In this document: positions 1 to 8,863 of the stretch, piece by piece
Position numbering within the stretch: the first letter of the stretch is position 1
How the letters are laid out: every line of letters begins with the position of its first letter
Assembly: GCA_963668655.2 (NCBI GenBank)
Contig: CAXXPQ010000004.1
Coordinates: forward strand, 496,001 to 560,000
Source: G963668655 sp963668655
GTDB lineage: Bacteria; Myxococcota_A; SURF-8
Length of the DNA stretch: 64,000 nt
Direction: 5' to 3'
Translations under genes and position numbers: made by a program
The notes under the pieces: model-generated
Told to the model about the DNA's origin: nothing
Seen by the model: the letters and a program-made list of their open reading frames with translations, nothing else
Databases searched by the model: none

Positions 1-518
1 ACCGCCAGGGAAGAAAGCGCGTCGGAGCGCTGATGCCAGGCGTTGGCCAGCATGGCGGGGCTGTCCACGGCCCGGGCGACCCTGCGCGTGTAGCGAAACA
101 GAACTTCTTTCACGACCATGGAAATTCCGGCCACCAGGATCAATTCCAGGGCCGGCGTGGCAGCCTCCGGTTTCAGAAAAGACAGTACCCCCTCCCAGCC
201 GATCCCCACTCCCACGATGAAAAGCACCAGCGCCACCGCCAGGGCGGAAAAGGTCTCGAACTTCCCATGACCGTAGGGATGATTCTCATCCGGCGGCAAC
301 GATCCCAACCGCCCTCCCAGCAACACCAGAAAATCGCTCACCAAATCGGAAAGAGAATGCACCCCGTCCGCCACCAAAGCGATGGATTGAAAGAGGGAGC
401 CCGCCGCCATCTTGCCCAATCCCAGACCGAGATTCGTTCCGGCGGCCAACAGCGTGGCCCGGCGCAGCTTTTCATAGGCGCGATCGGAGGACATGTTTTC
501 GGATGCGTTCCGTTTCAT
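1..518 (-). CDS. Cation diffusion facilitator (CDF) family transporter, C-terminus outside window
   Basis: Inner-membrane divalent-metal/proton antiporter of the CDF family, exporting ions such as Zn2+, Fe2+ or Mn2+. About 172 N-terminal residues are present and the frame is still open at base 1. The sequence shows hydrophobic helices, the metal-site motif ADGVHSLSDLVSD in TM2, the conserved ENHPYGHGKFE loop, and the second metal motif WHQRSDALSS in TM5. The start ATG at 516-518 lies 30 bp downstream of the stop of the ceramidase-like gene, so the two are probably co-transcribed. Metal specificity cannot be read from this fragment. Confidence 0.9.
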   Translation of the reverse strand, partial: MKRNASENMSSDRAYEKLRRATLLAAGTNLGLGLGKMAAGSLFQSIALVADGVHSLSDLVSDFLVLLGGRLGSLPPDENHPYGHGKFETFSALAVALVLFIVGVGIGWEGVLSFLKPEAATPALELILVAGISMVVKEVLFRYTRRVARAVDSPAMLANAWHQRSDALSSLA

Positions 519-548
519 CGTGACTCGACGGGGCGGTTCTCCGAAGTT

Positions 549-2195
549 TTATTGCGGCGACCGCCGGTTTTCCTCGGTGGCGCTCCGCTCCAGAAGACCA
601 CGAACCGTCTCCCGCAACAGCGCTTCGGTTTTGTGGGAAAGAGAGAAATATTCCTCGTAATATTCGGGATGTCCATCTTCCTGATAGTCGCCTTCGGGCA
701 GGATGTATCCGATTTCGTTGTTGGCGAGGCCCAGATCCATGAGCAGGTGCCCTTCCGGTAAAGCGCTATGGTATCCCTCCACCGCCGGATACGTGTGCGC
801 TCCGTATTCCGCGCCGTAATCGTGGGTGTAGGCATCTCGCCCGATGGCCGTCTCGGCGAAGGCTTCGCCCGGCAGGGTGACCATGTGGAACGGTCCCACC
901 TGGATGTGGTGAATCGGTTGGGGAATGCAGCCGTAGGCCCCGCATTTATCGGGATTGTCCGTAATCAGGGCGTCGTATTCCGGAATGACGCCGATCATGG
1001 AAGCCATGATGAACAGGGAATTTTCGAAGGGAAGTTCCATAACCTCCCGATCGATGCGCAGTTCGGAACCGGCCGGAACGGCGTTTTCGGCCAGGGCGGT
1101 CAGAGCGTACTCGGCCACGATGTAACCCAGGCTCCACATCTTTTGCGGCGTGTTTTCGTGCAGGATGACCGGCTCGCCGCCCTCCAGTACGGGCAAGCCG
1201 TCCGCGTCACGGGCCGGGATGTCACCCAGAAAGGAAGTAGCCAGGCCGCCGCAGGTGCCCGTAAGATAAATGCAGGTTCCGCCGAGCGTTTCGTCCATCT
1301 TTTTGCGCGTCCAGCGGGGATGGTCGGCGCTGTAGTCCTCCATGTCGATCATGATTTCCGGGTGGGAATGCCAGTTGACCAGACTGGCCACGGTGGCGTT
1401 GTCGTCGTCGAACAGCCGGGCGACGGTGACGCGATTGTGCACCACCTTCGGCAACCGCGTGTCTTCCTGGAGCGGAGTATCCTCCACGCTGTCCTCGTGA
1501 ATGGACGTTTCGGCCGCTTCCAGGGAAACAGGGACCATTTGGTCGGAGAGATCCACCACCAGGTCCACGATGGTTTCCATCAGGAATTGAGCATACGCTT
1601 CGCAGCGCCCCGATTCATTCAACTTGGGCCCCCATACGCCCATGGTATCGGGGCCTTCATGGGTGTGGGTGCTGGTCACGATCACCCGTTCGGGGTCGAT
1701 GCCATAGGGCTCCAGGGCGTCCCAGACCTTGTCCACATCCGCGATGGACCAGCCCACCAGGTCCAGGGCCACGAGCACCAGATGCTCGTCGTCCCGCTGA
1801 AGCACGAGCCCCCGGGCTTCCAGATCATCGTGAGTCCCCGTGTTGAGACGGTTCGATGACGTCCCGCCCATGAGCTTCGTACAGGGGTGGTTTTCGTCGG
1901 TGGGCGTGATAATGCGAAAACCGGCGGCGGCGTACAGGCGGCCGTCGTGGGGATTGTCGAGGATGGAGGCGGATGCCTCTTCGTCGGGGTCGGGGTCCCC
2001 GTCGCCATCGGGAGTCGCATCCATCTCCGCGTCTCCGTCGCCCTCACCGTCCAAGTCGCCGTCTTCCTTCGGGTTTTCCGCCGCATCGGCATCGGTGTCG
2101 CCGTCCGCTCCGGGGGAATCCGAAGAGGAACAGGCAGAAAAAATCGGCGAGATCAGTATCAGAATCGCGAGAAAAGCGAGGCTCGGCCTGTTCAT
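549..2195 (-). CDS. Neutral/alkaline ceramidase-like lipoprotein
   Basis: The 548-residue protein starts with MNRPSL, chosen because AGGGAGA lies just upstream; a longer frame opens at 2246. A signal peptide ends in a lipobox (FSACSSS), then comes an Asp/Gly/Glu-rich linker to about residue 80. The globular part begins YAAAGFRIITPTDENHPC and contains STHTHEGPD, a zinc-ligand-type motif seen in neutral ceramidases, as well as NWHSHPEIM and LTGTCGG. Neutral ceramidases hydrolyse the N-acyl bond of ceramide; similarity is clear in the N-terminal motifs, but the substrate is not proven. It follows bamD by 72 bp on the same strand and precedes a CDF transporter. A sphingosine-phosphate-lyase-like gene lies 13 kb away. 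Confidence 0.8.
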   Translation of the reverse strand: MNRPSLAFLAILILISPIFSACSSSDSPGADGDTDADAAENPKEDGDLDGEGDGDAEMDATPDGDGDPDPDEEASASILDNPHDGRLYAAAGFRIITPTDENHPCTKLMGGTSSNRLNTGTHDDLEARGLVLQRDDEHLVLVALDLVGWSIADVDKVWDALEPYGIDPERVIVTSTHTHEGPDTMGVWGPKLNESGRCEAYAQFLMETIVDLVVDLSDQMVPVSLEAAETSIHEDSVEDTPLQEDTRLPKVVHNRVTVARLFDDDNATVASLVNWHSHPEIMIDMEDYSADHPRWTRKKMDETLGGTCIYLTGTCGGLATSFLGDIPARDADGLPVLEGGEPVILHENTPQKMWSLGYIVAEYALTALAENAVPAGSELRIDREVMELPFENSLFIMASMIGVIPEYDALITDNPDKCGAYGCIPQPIHHIQVGPFHMVTLPGEAFAETAIGRDAYTHDYGAEYGAHTYPAVEGYHSALPEGHLLMDLGLANNEIGYILPEGDYQEDGHPEYYEEYFSLSHKTEALLRETVRGLLERSATEENRRSPQ

Positions 2196-2267
2196 GGGCG
2201 GATCTCCCTGAATGCGTAGCACGGGGCGACGGATCGGAAACGCCACGTCCGGAATCAGCCGAATTCG

Positions 2268-3356
2268 CTAAAGTTTTCGTTTTTTACCGGAGATGGCGTC
2301 CCGGGTTTCGTTCGGGTCGGGCAGCGGCACGACGCTGCTGGCGTCAGGATCCGGATCGGGATCGATTTCCATCACGCCATGTTTTTTACGCATGGCTTTT
2401 TCGAACTCCCGTTCCTCCCGGGTGGCTTCTTCCTTTTTCGCCAATTCCTTCAGATAATCTTTTTCGTGGCGGTCGATGCGGTCCAGTTCGCTTTCGGCCC
2501 GCTTGCGCACGCCCGGATCGCTCGGACCGTAGACTTTCTCGGTCCAGTCCCAGACGCTACGGGCCTTGCGGTACATGTGAGCTTCCCGATAGGCGTCGGC
2601 CAGAAAGCGCAGCATGTCCCGGTCCTCGGCCAGTTCATCGAAGGTTTGGAAGGCTTCCTCCAATCGGCCGATGGCGCCGTTGGGTTTGTCCCGCTTCATG
2701 TAGAATTCCGCCACGTAAATTTCGCGGTCGATCAGCCGCCGTACGGCGAAACGCTCCTTGTTTCTCGCGTCGAAGATGATCGAACGCACCTGAAGGTAGT
2801 CTCGGCCCTTGCAGGACTCCACTTCCTCCGGAACGAATTTCTTGGGAAAATGGAAATCCCGGGCGCGCTCCATGCGGATGGCGCGCTTGAAGGCGCTGCG
2901 GGCCTTTTCGCCGTATTCGTGATCGCGTTCGTAGGCCGGGGGCATGAACCACCAGTCCTCCGGCATCTGTTCGTAAAAAGCCAGTCCCACGCGGTACTGG
3001 GCGTAGAGATTGCATTCATGGTTGGGGTGATTGCGCTGGAACAGGCGGAAGGCGTCGATGGACTCGCCGTACATGTCCCGGCGGTAGAGGGCCTCGGCCA
3101 GGAGCAGTTCGGCGTCGGTGGCGTGCATGGAAAAGGAAAACTTCTGCTTGACGAGGTTGAAGTATTCCTCGGCCACCTCGAAGTTTTCGCTCTTCAGGTA
3201 TTTTTTTCCTTCCAGGAAATTCAGGCGGGCGGAATCCTGGTAATCCTTGCCCTTCAATTCCTCGAAACCGGCGCAGGCCGGAAGCAGAACCAAAAGAAGC
3301 AACAGAAACAGCCCGAAAGCTTTCGGCGGGAATATGCGTGCGCGATCAGATTTCAC
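2268..3356 (-). CDS. bamD: Outer membrane assembly lipoprotein BamD
   Basis: BamD is an essential lipoprotein of the BAM complex, which inserts beta-barrel proteins into the outer membrane. The 362-residue product has a signal peptide with lipobox LLPACAGF near residue 28, followed by TPR helices (ARLNFLEGKKYLKSENFEVAEEYF and the run containing FQRNHPNHE and YRVGLAFYEQMP). The usual BamD length is about 240-280 residues; the extra C-terminal part is highly charged and rich in Lys, Glu and Arg, then ends in an Asp-Pro run. It overlaps the upstream TPR/SH3 gene by 11 bp, which makes it the last Bat-cluster gene before the ceramidase-like gene. The call rests on lipobox plus TPR layout. Confidence 0.82.
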   Translation of the reverse strand: MKSDRARIFPPKAFGLFLLLLLVLLPACAGFEELKGKDYQDSARLNFLEGKKYLKSENFEVAEEYFNLVKQKFSFSMHATDAELLLAEALYRRDMYGESIDAFRLFQRNHPNHECNLYAQYRVGLAFYEQMPEDWWFMPPAYERDHEYGEKARSAFKRAIRMERARDFHFPKKFVPEEVESCKGRDYLQVRSIIFDARNKERFAVRRLIDREIYVAEFYMKRDKPNGAIGRLEEAFQTFDELAEDRDMLRFLADAYREAHMYRKARSVWDWTEKVYGPSDPGVRKRAESELDRIDRHEKDYLKELAKKEEATREEREFEKAMRKKHGVMEIDPDPDPDASSVVPLPDPNETRDAISGKKRKL

Positions 3357-4134
3357 CCAGTTTATCCTCCGGCACGTAGCCGTTCAGTCCGTTGGCGAGC
3401 CAGACCCGCCGCCAATCCTCCACCCGCTCGTCCAGACGAACCTTCAACCCTTCGTGAATCCGGAACGATTCCGGATAGTTCATGTTCGGGCCCTTGCGAA
3501 CGGGCAGTTCCTCGACCATCACCACCGCGTAACGGGCGGCCTCGTAGCGATAGGCCTTCAAGGCCAGGAGCCCCCCGAAGGCCAGCACGAGAATGAACAG
3601 AACCCCGGTCGAAAGCGCCAGGGCGAAACGCGTGCGTTCCGATGCCGTCCGGCGGCGAAGCAGCAGTATAGCAAAAAGAAGCAGATGGAACACAAGAAAA
3701 GTCACGGCCAGGGCGTCCAGGTGCATTTTTTCCATGAAAGCATCGAAACTTCCGCCGGTCCGGGCCTGCTTTTCCCCGATCACGCGGTCTTTCTGGCCTT
3801 CCAGCGCCCGGTCCAGGTTGGCCCGGCAGTCGGAACAATCCGGTGCGACCGCCAGCGCGCGCTCCAGATAGCGCACCGCCGGGGCCAGCCGGCCCGCCTG
3901 CAATGCCACGGTTCCCGCGTTGTACAAAAGATCCGGATCACCCGGAGTCTCTGCGATCAGATCCTCGTAAATGGAAAGCGCCCGTTCCGCTTTTCCCTTG
4001 GCGGCCAGTTCGTTGGCCTGCTGGAAACGATTCTCGTCATCCGTTCCCGCAAAGAGCGGCGACGGAGGAACCATCCAGAATCCCAGGAGAAAAAGGACGG
4101 AAAGCAAAAGCATACTCCGAAAGAGGCGTCTCAT
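3346..4134 (-). CDS. batE: BatE-like TPR and SH3-domain membrane protein
   Basis: The 262-residue protein has a signal peptide (MRRLFRSMLLLSVLFLLG), a periplasmic TPR block with two to three repeats (residues about 35-110, including LYNAGTVALQAGRLAPAVRY), two transmembrane helices (about 140-195) and a C-terminal bacterial SH3-like module (ELPVRKGPNMNYPESFRIHEG). This layout is that of BatE proteins encoded in Bacteroides aerotolerance operons. It overlaps batD by 4 bp (ATGA) and bamD by 11 bp, indicating translational coupling. Bat proteins are thought to act in the envelope under oxidative stress; their biochemical role is not settled. Confidence 0.78.
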   Translation of the reverse strand: MRRLFRSMLLLSVLFLLGFWMVPPSPLFAGTDDENRFQQANELAAKGKAERALSIYEDLIAETPGDPDLLYNAGTVALQAGRLAPAVRYLERALAVAPDCSDCRANLDRALEGQKDRVIGEKQARTGGSFDAFMEKMHLDALAVTFLVFHLLLFAILLLRRRTASERTRFALALSTGVLFILVLAFGGLLALKAYRYEAARYAVVMVEELPVRKGPNMNYPESFRIHEGLKVRLDERVEDWRRVWLANGLNGYVPEDKLGEI

Positions 4135-5963
4135 TTTCGCAAAGCCTCCTTCCAGGTTTTGATGTCGGCGACCAGCCGCGCCCGCCCGGCTTCGTCCTTG
4201 CGGCCGTAGCGCAGAAAATCCGCCGTCTCCAGCAGACGCACGGCTTCTGTCCGGCGGCCTTCCGAAATCCCGGCCTTCGACAGTTTCTCCACCAACTGGT
4301 CGTGCGTCGATCCGGCCAGATTCGCTCCCGTCCGGAGTTCCAACTCCAGGTAAACCCAGCGTTTTACGTCAGCGTGGAAGGCTTCGGCCGAGGCGGTTTT
4401 CCCATCCGACAGACGAATCTCCAGTTCGCGAATCTCACGTTCTAAAAGCAGTTTTCCGGAGGCGGAAAGCCGAGGCCGCAACCAGCGTACGGCATCGTAA
4501 AAAAGCAGCAGCGAGATCAGAATCAGAGGCCCCCAGAAGAGCGCCAGAAAGACGGAAGAACCGAAAAAACGCTCGCCGCGATTTCGAAACTCGGCCCGGG
4601 GATGCAGCGGTTGCAGACTGCCGGGCTCGAAGACAAGATCCTGTTTCGCCGTGGGAGAAAGCAGGGTTCCGGAATCGCCGGACGCCCCGGATTCCTTGAC
4701 GAATACGGAAAACTCCGGCGTGCGTGCGGTCTTGTATTTCCGTTCGTCCACGTCGTAATACGAGAACGTAAGCGGCGGAATGCGCAGGCGCCCCGATCGA
4801 TTGGGCACTACCAGGTACTCGGCCGTATAGCGCCCCGAAAGCCGCAACCCCTGTTGAAAATTCTCGCGTTTTTCCGTGGGAGGATACACCTTGGCGTCCG
4901 GCAAAGGCGGCAGTTTGGGCGGCAGAACCCGGTTGATGTCGGCGCTGCCTTCCAGAATCACCGTGAGCGTGACCGGCTGGCCGGTTTCCGTGCGGCGGCG
5001 ATCCAGGCGACCGTGCAGACGGAACTTGCCCACGCTGCCCGGAGCGAAATCCTTCGGTCGGCCTTTTTGCGGAAGCGGGTTGACGCTGATTTCCACCGGA
5101 GTGGTTCCGCGATTGTACCAGCGACCGCCAAACAGGCCGTCGCCCCCGGCCAGGATCTTGGCGGTATACGGGGATATCGTCTGCTTTCCCGTTTTCCGGG
5201 CGGTGAGAAGATAGCGGTCCAGAGCCTCCACGTGGAAATCCCGGCGGTCGATGATGACCCGACGAGCGTCTCCGTCGGACGGCATCTGCAAGGATTCGGA
5301 GGCGAAGCCCTCGAAATCGGGAATCGCCACCCGTCCCCAGCGGGAAACCGACACGCCGGAGCTGTACAGATAGAGCGTCACGGCGATCTGTTCGCCCACG
5401 AAAAGCTCGCCCCGCTCGGGCACCAGACGAAGGAAAAGCGTGGGCGTCTGCTGCTCGTGCTCGGAAAGCGGGGCGCTGATGGCGTTGTCTCCGTAAAAGA
5501 CGCCGCCGGATTCGGCCTTCAGATCCTGCACCGTAACGCTGACCCGGTTGGAGGACACTAGTTGCCCGTTTTCCCGGAAGGTGGCCGGGCCGATCTCGAA
5601 TTGTCCCAGTTTCGTGGGCTGAAGCAGCGAAGTGGTGGTGGTGGTTTTCTTTGAGGTGACCTTGAAATTGACGATGGAGGTATACTGCTGGGTACCGGTC
5701 TGGCTGTCGAGCACCTTGAAATCCTGGAAGGTCGGCTGGCGGATATCGCTCACGCTGTCCTCGTTTTCAAGGGTGACCACCACCTCGCAGCGCAACACGT
5801 CTCCCATGGAAAGGGTGGTTTTATCCACTTTCAGATCGATGCGATTGCCAGCATGGGCGTTACCGATAAACAGAAACAGCAGGCCGAAGACCGCCGCCCC
5901 GATGACCGGGAGCTTCCGAACCGGCCGGAATGCCTTCAATTTCCGCTTCTCAGGGCTTACCAT
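4131..5963 (-). CDS. batD: BatD family protein
   Basis: The 610-residue protein has a signal peptide (hydrophobic VIGAAVFGLLFLFIGNAHA) and several periplasmic immunoglobulin-like oxygen-tolerance domains, starting with RIDLKVDKTTLSMGDVLRCEV and continuing to about residue 430. A single transmembrane helix (near VFLALFWGPLILISLLLFY) and a cytosolic C-terminal helical domain follow. Order and length match BatD (PF13584). It overlaps batC by 7 bp and batE by 4 bp. BatD is believed to scaffold the membrane VWA proteins BatA and BatB. Confidence 0.88.
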   Translation of the reverse strand: MVSPEKRKLKAFRPVRKLPVIGAAVFGLLFLFIGNAHAGNRIDLKVDKTTLSMGDVLRCEVVVTLENEDSVSDIRQPTFQDFKVLDSQTGTQQYTSIVNFKVTSKKTTTTTSLLQPTKLGQFEIGPATFRENGQLVSSNRVSVTVQDLKAESGGVFYGDNAISAPLSEHEQQTPTLFLRLVPERGELFVGEQIAVTLYLYSSGVSVSRWGRVAIPDFEGFASESLQMPSDGDARRVIIDRRDFHVEALDRYLLTARKTGKQTISPYTAKILAGGDGLFGGRWYNRGTTPVEISVNPLPQKGRPKDFAPGSVGKFRLHGRLDRRRTETGQPVTLTVILEGSADINRVLPPKLPPLPDAKVYPPTEKRENFQQGLRLSGRYTAEYLVVPNRSGRLRIPPLTFSYYDVDERKYKTARTPEFSVFVKESGASGDSGTLLSPTAKQDLVFEPGSLQPLHPRAEFRNRGERFFGSSVFLALFWGPLILISLLLFYDAVRWLRPRLSASGKLLLEREIRELEIRLSDGKTASAEAFHADVKRWVYLELELRTGANLAGSTHDQLVEKLSKAGISEGRRTEAVRLLETADFLRYGRKDEAGRARLVADIKTWKEALRK

Positions 5964-6823
5964 TCCTTCTCCATCTTTCGTTGCTGCTGCTGGTCTAGCA
6001 TGAATCGATGAAGCTGAAAACTTTTTTCCTTGTCGCGCAGTTTGTCCAGCAGTTCCTCCGCCTCGGATTTCTCCAGCGGAATGGCCTGGGCTTTCTTTCC
6101 TTCCTGCTCTTCACCCGGCTGCCCGGCCTGGGACGGCTGCTGCTTCTGCTGTTCGCCTTGCTGTTTCTCACCCTGCTGTTGCTGCTGCTGATCCTGTTCT
6201 TCTTGATCGCCCTGCTGCTGCTGATCCTGCTGTTGATCCTGCTTCTGTTGCTCTCCGTCCTGCTTTTCCTGTTGTTCGGACGGATTTTGATTATCCTGTT
6301 GATCCTGACTTTGCTGATTTTCCTGGTCTTGCTGTTTTTCCTGGTTATCCCCGTTTTTCTGCTGCTCCTCCTGTTTCTTCTTCTCTTCTTCCAGAATATG
6401 CAGGGCCAGTTCCAGGTTGAAGATCGCGTCCCGGTCGCCGGGTTGCAGTCGCAGGGAACGTTTGTAGCTGTCGATGGCCTCGGTGAGTTTTCCCTGACGC
6501 AGAAGGGCGTTTCCCATGTTGAAATACGTTCGCGCCTTCAGCGGGTCGTCCGCCTGGGCCAATACTTTGAGATACTCCTCCATGGCCTCGGCGTATTTCT
6601 CCTGTTTATACAGAACGTTGGCACGATTGAATTGCGGCTCCGGCCGAGCGCCCAGACGTTTTTCCGCTTCGTTGTAGGCCTGCATGGCGTCCGGGTATTC
6701 CTGATCCTTGTAGGCTTTGTTGCCGGCCTGGATGTCGGCGTCTTCCGTCTCGAACAGCGAAAAACCACAAGAAACGATCCAAACGGTCAGCAGAAATGAA
6801 ATTCGTCCAACGATTCCGATCAT
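5957..6823 (-). CDS. batC: BatC-like TPR protein with glutamine-rich tail
   Basis: The 288-residue protein starts at MIGIVG, whose ATG overlaps the batB stop as ATGA; the same frame is open far upstream inside batB, but that part has no signal peptide. A signal peptide (FLLTVWIVSCGFS, possibly a lipobox Cys) is followed by three to four TPRs (YPDAMQAYNEAEKRLG; FNMGNALLRQGKLTEAIDSY). Residues about 150-235 are almost only Gln, Glu, Asp and Lys, a low-complexity segment also typical of BatC. The C-terminus has a short helical segment that ends in KMEKEW. Confidence 0.85.
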   Translation of the reverse strand: MIGIVGRISFLLTVWIVSCGFSLFETEDADIQAGNKAYKDQEYPDAMQAYNEAEKRLGARPEPQFNRANVLYKQEKYAEAMEEYLKVLAQADDPLKARTYFNMGNALLRQGKLTEAIDSYKRSLRLQPGDRDAIFNLELALHILEEEKKKQEEQQKNGDNQEKQQDQENQQSQDQQDNQNPSEQQEKQDGEQQKQDQQQDQQQQGDQEEQDQQQQQQGEKQQGEQQKQQPSQAGQPGEEQEGKKAQAIPLEKSEAEELLDKLRDKEKSFQLHRFMLDQQQQRKMEKEW

Positions 6824-7845
6824 TTGCGCACCCCCAGCCAGCGGCTTCCCCGCCGTTCGTCCACCAGCGAGGAAAGCAGGAGCAGCACGAAGGCGGGCCA
6901 GAGTAGGAAGGCGAACTTTTCGTCGTACTGGGTGTACAGCGAGCTTTCGAACTCCTGTTTCTGCATCTGTTTGACGTACTGATGCAGTTCGTCCAGCGTG
7001 CCGCCCGCCTGAAGGTTGGTATAGCGCCCGCCGGTTTTGGACGCGATGTTCCGCAACAGGGACTCGTTCAGACGGCTCATGACGGTCTGGCCGTCCTTGT
7101 CCTTCAGATAGCCGCTCATGTTTCCGTCGTTGCCGTACATCGGAATGGGTTCGCCGGACTGGCTGCCGATACCCACCACGAAGACGGGAATCTTGTCCGC
7201 GGCGAGTTTCCGCATGGCCTCCTCGGCCTTTTCGCCGTGATCCTCTCCGTCGGTGAGAAGCACCACCAATCGGGAGCCGCCCGGGCTCTCGGTTTCGGTC
7301 AGCAGCCGGTGGGAAAGTTCCAGGGCCTCGCCGACGGCGGTTCCCTGGACGGGCATATCGGAAGGATCCAGCGATTTCAGGAACATGCGGGCGGCGGCGT
7401 AATCCGATGTGAGCGGGCACTGCACGAAGGCCGCGCCGGAAAAGCTGATGATGCCCACCCGATCCCCGGCCAGTTCCTCCATGATGGCCTGGAGTTCCAG
7501 TTTGGCCCGGCGCAGGCGGCTGGGGCGGATGTCGCGCACTTCCATACTTTTAGAGACGTCCAGGACGAACAGCAGGTCGATGCCCTCCCGCTTCACCAGC
7601 GTGGAACGCCCGCCCACCTGGGGCCGGGTGAGGGAGAGAATCAGGAAAAACAGCCCGCCGAAAAGCAGGGCGGCCTTCAGAATCTGCTTGCGATCCGACA
7701 CCCGCCGGACCAGCCAGTCCCGCAGGGAGGCGTCCGCCAGTTTCTCCAGTCGGCGCACGGTGCGCCGCCGGGCGGTCCAGTAGAAGGCCGCCAGAAGCGG
7801 AATCACGAGTAAAAACAGAATGTATTCACCGTTGGCGAAACGCAT
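6820..7845 (-). CDS. batB: BatB family VWA-domain membrane protein
   Basis: The 341-residue protein starts at MRFANGEY, 13 bp after the batA stop; a longer frame opening at 7950 would run into batA. Two N-terminal transmembrane helices surround a basic loop. A von Willebrand factor A domain carries the MIDAS motif DVSKSM, then TSDYAAARMF and LLTDGEDHG. A C-terminal helix (FLLWPAFVLLLLSSLV) anchors it again. This is the BatA/BatB topology: a VWA domain facing the periplasm between membrane helices. It is presumed to work with BatA, BatD and the MoxR ATPase encoded upstream. Confidence 0.9.
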   Translation of the reverse strand: MRFANGEYILFLLVIPLLAAFYWTARRRTVRRLEKLADASLRDWLVRRVSDRKQILKAALLFGGLFFLILSLTRPQVGGRSTLVKREGIDLLFVLDVSKSMEVRDIRPSRLRRAKLELQAIMEELAGDRVGIISFSGAAFVQCPLTSDYAAARMFLKSLDPSDMPVQGTAVGEALELSHRLLTETESPGGSRLVVLLTDGEDHGEKAEEAMRKLAADKIPVFVVGIGSQSGEPIPMYGNDGNMSGYLKDKDGQTVMSRLNESLLRNIASKTGGRYTNLQAGGTLDELHQYVKQMQKQEFESSLYTQYDEKFAFLLWPAFVLLLLSSLVDERRGSRWLGVRK

Positions 7846-7858
7846 GTCGTCTTTTCCG

Positions 7859-8863
7859 TTACGGGAATTTCCGGATCCAGAAAAGCCGCAAGGCCATTTC
7901 CAGAAGCAACAAAAACAGGGCCGGAAGCGCAAAGGCGGTGTAGATTTCATCGTACATGATGAATTCCTCGCCGGGCAGTTCCGTGCGTTCCATGTCGTCG
8001 ATCAGTTTGAAGACGTTTTTCAGCGCGGCCGAATCGTCGGCCACGAAAAAGCGGCCCTTGGTCTCCCGCGCAATGTCCCGCAACAGGCGCGGATTGACCG
8101 GGACGTCGTAATTCTGGACGCTTTCCACCCACTGCTGGCTGAAGAAATCGAAGCTGCGCACGGGATAGGGCACTCGGCCGCCCTTGCCCACCTGGATGGT
8201 GTGGACCCGGATATTGAATTCCTTGGCCAATGTCGCCGCCTTTTCCGGGTCGATACGGCCGCGATTGTTGGAGCCGTCGGTAAGCAGCACGATGACCTTG
8301 CTCTTGGCCTGGCTGTCCCGCAGACGATTGACCGCCGTAGCCAGGGCGTCACCGATGGCTGTGCCGTCTTCCAGGACGCCCATTTTGATGGTGGCCAGCA
8401 CGTTCAGAAGAACCGCGTGATCCAGGGTAAGCGGGCACTGGGTGAAAGCCTCGCCCGCGAAAACCACCAGGCCCATGCGGTCTGTGGGGCGGCCCTTGAC
8501 GAAATCGGAAATGGTGTCCCGGGCCACGGTGAAACGGTTGGAGGGCTCGAAATCCAGGGCGCGCATGGAGGTGGAGATATCGAAGACGATGGCGATGTCG
8601 ATGCCTTCCTTGTAAATCGGAACTTCGTCGGAAGGCACGCGCGGTCCCGCCAGAGCGGCCACCAGCAACATCAAGGAAAACACCCTCAGAATCGCCGGAA
8701 ATCCGCGCAGCTTGGAACGCAGCGACCAGGGCGGCCGCCGTCCCGGCGGGCCGGGAAAGACGAAGGTGGCCGTTCGGGTCCGCTCGCGCAGGAACTCCAC
8801 CAGCGCCCACGGCAGCACGAGCAGCGGGATCCCCAGCAGTATCCATGGGTTAGCGAATTCCAA
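7859..8863 (-). CDS. batA: BatA family VWA-domain membrane protein
   Basis: The 334-residue protein is assigned the TTG start at 8861-8863. It gives the family-typical N-terminus MEFANPWILL and lies just behind GGGAGGAG; the ATG at 8890 has no such site and adds a basic tail. Features: N-terminal helix, a second helix (FSLMLLVAALAG), a VWA domain with MIDAS DISTSM, T/D motif LLTDGSNN, and a C-terminal helix (FALPALFLLLLEMALRLFWI). It overlaps the DUF4381-like gene by 14 bp. Paired with BatB in most Bat operons. Confidence 0.9.
   Translation of the reverse strand: MEFANPWILLGIPLLVLPWALVEFLRERTRTATFVFPGPPGRRPPWSLRSKLRGFPAILRVFSLMLLVAALAGPRVPSDEVPIYKEGIDIAIVFDISTSMRALDFEPSNRFTVARDTISDFVKGRPTDRMGLVVFAGEAFTQCPLTLDHAVLLNVLATIKMGVLEDGTAIGDALATAVNRLRDSQAKSKVIVLLTDGSNNRGRIDPEKAATLAKEFNIRVHTIQVGKGGRVPYPVRSFDFFSQQWVESVQNYDVPVNPRLLRDIARETKGRFFVADDSAALKNVFKLIDDMERTELPGEEFIMYDEIYTAFALPALFLLLLEMALRLFWIRKFP

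Noticed and set aside
6008..6799. 263-residue plus-strand frame rich in Leu
   Set aside because: It looks like a membrane protein, but it is the reverse of the Gln-rich tail of BatC (CTG repeats).
5957..7420. 487-residue form of BatC
   Set aside because: The extra N-terminal 199 residues lie inside batB in another frame and lack a signal peptide.
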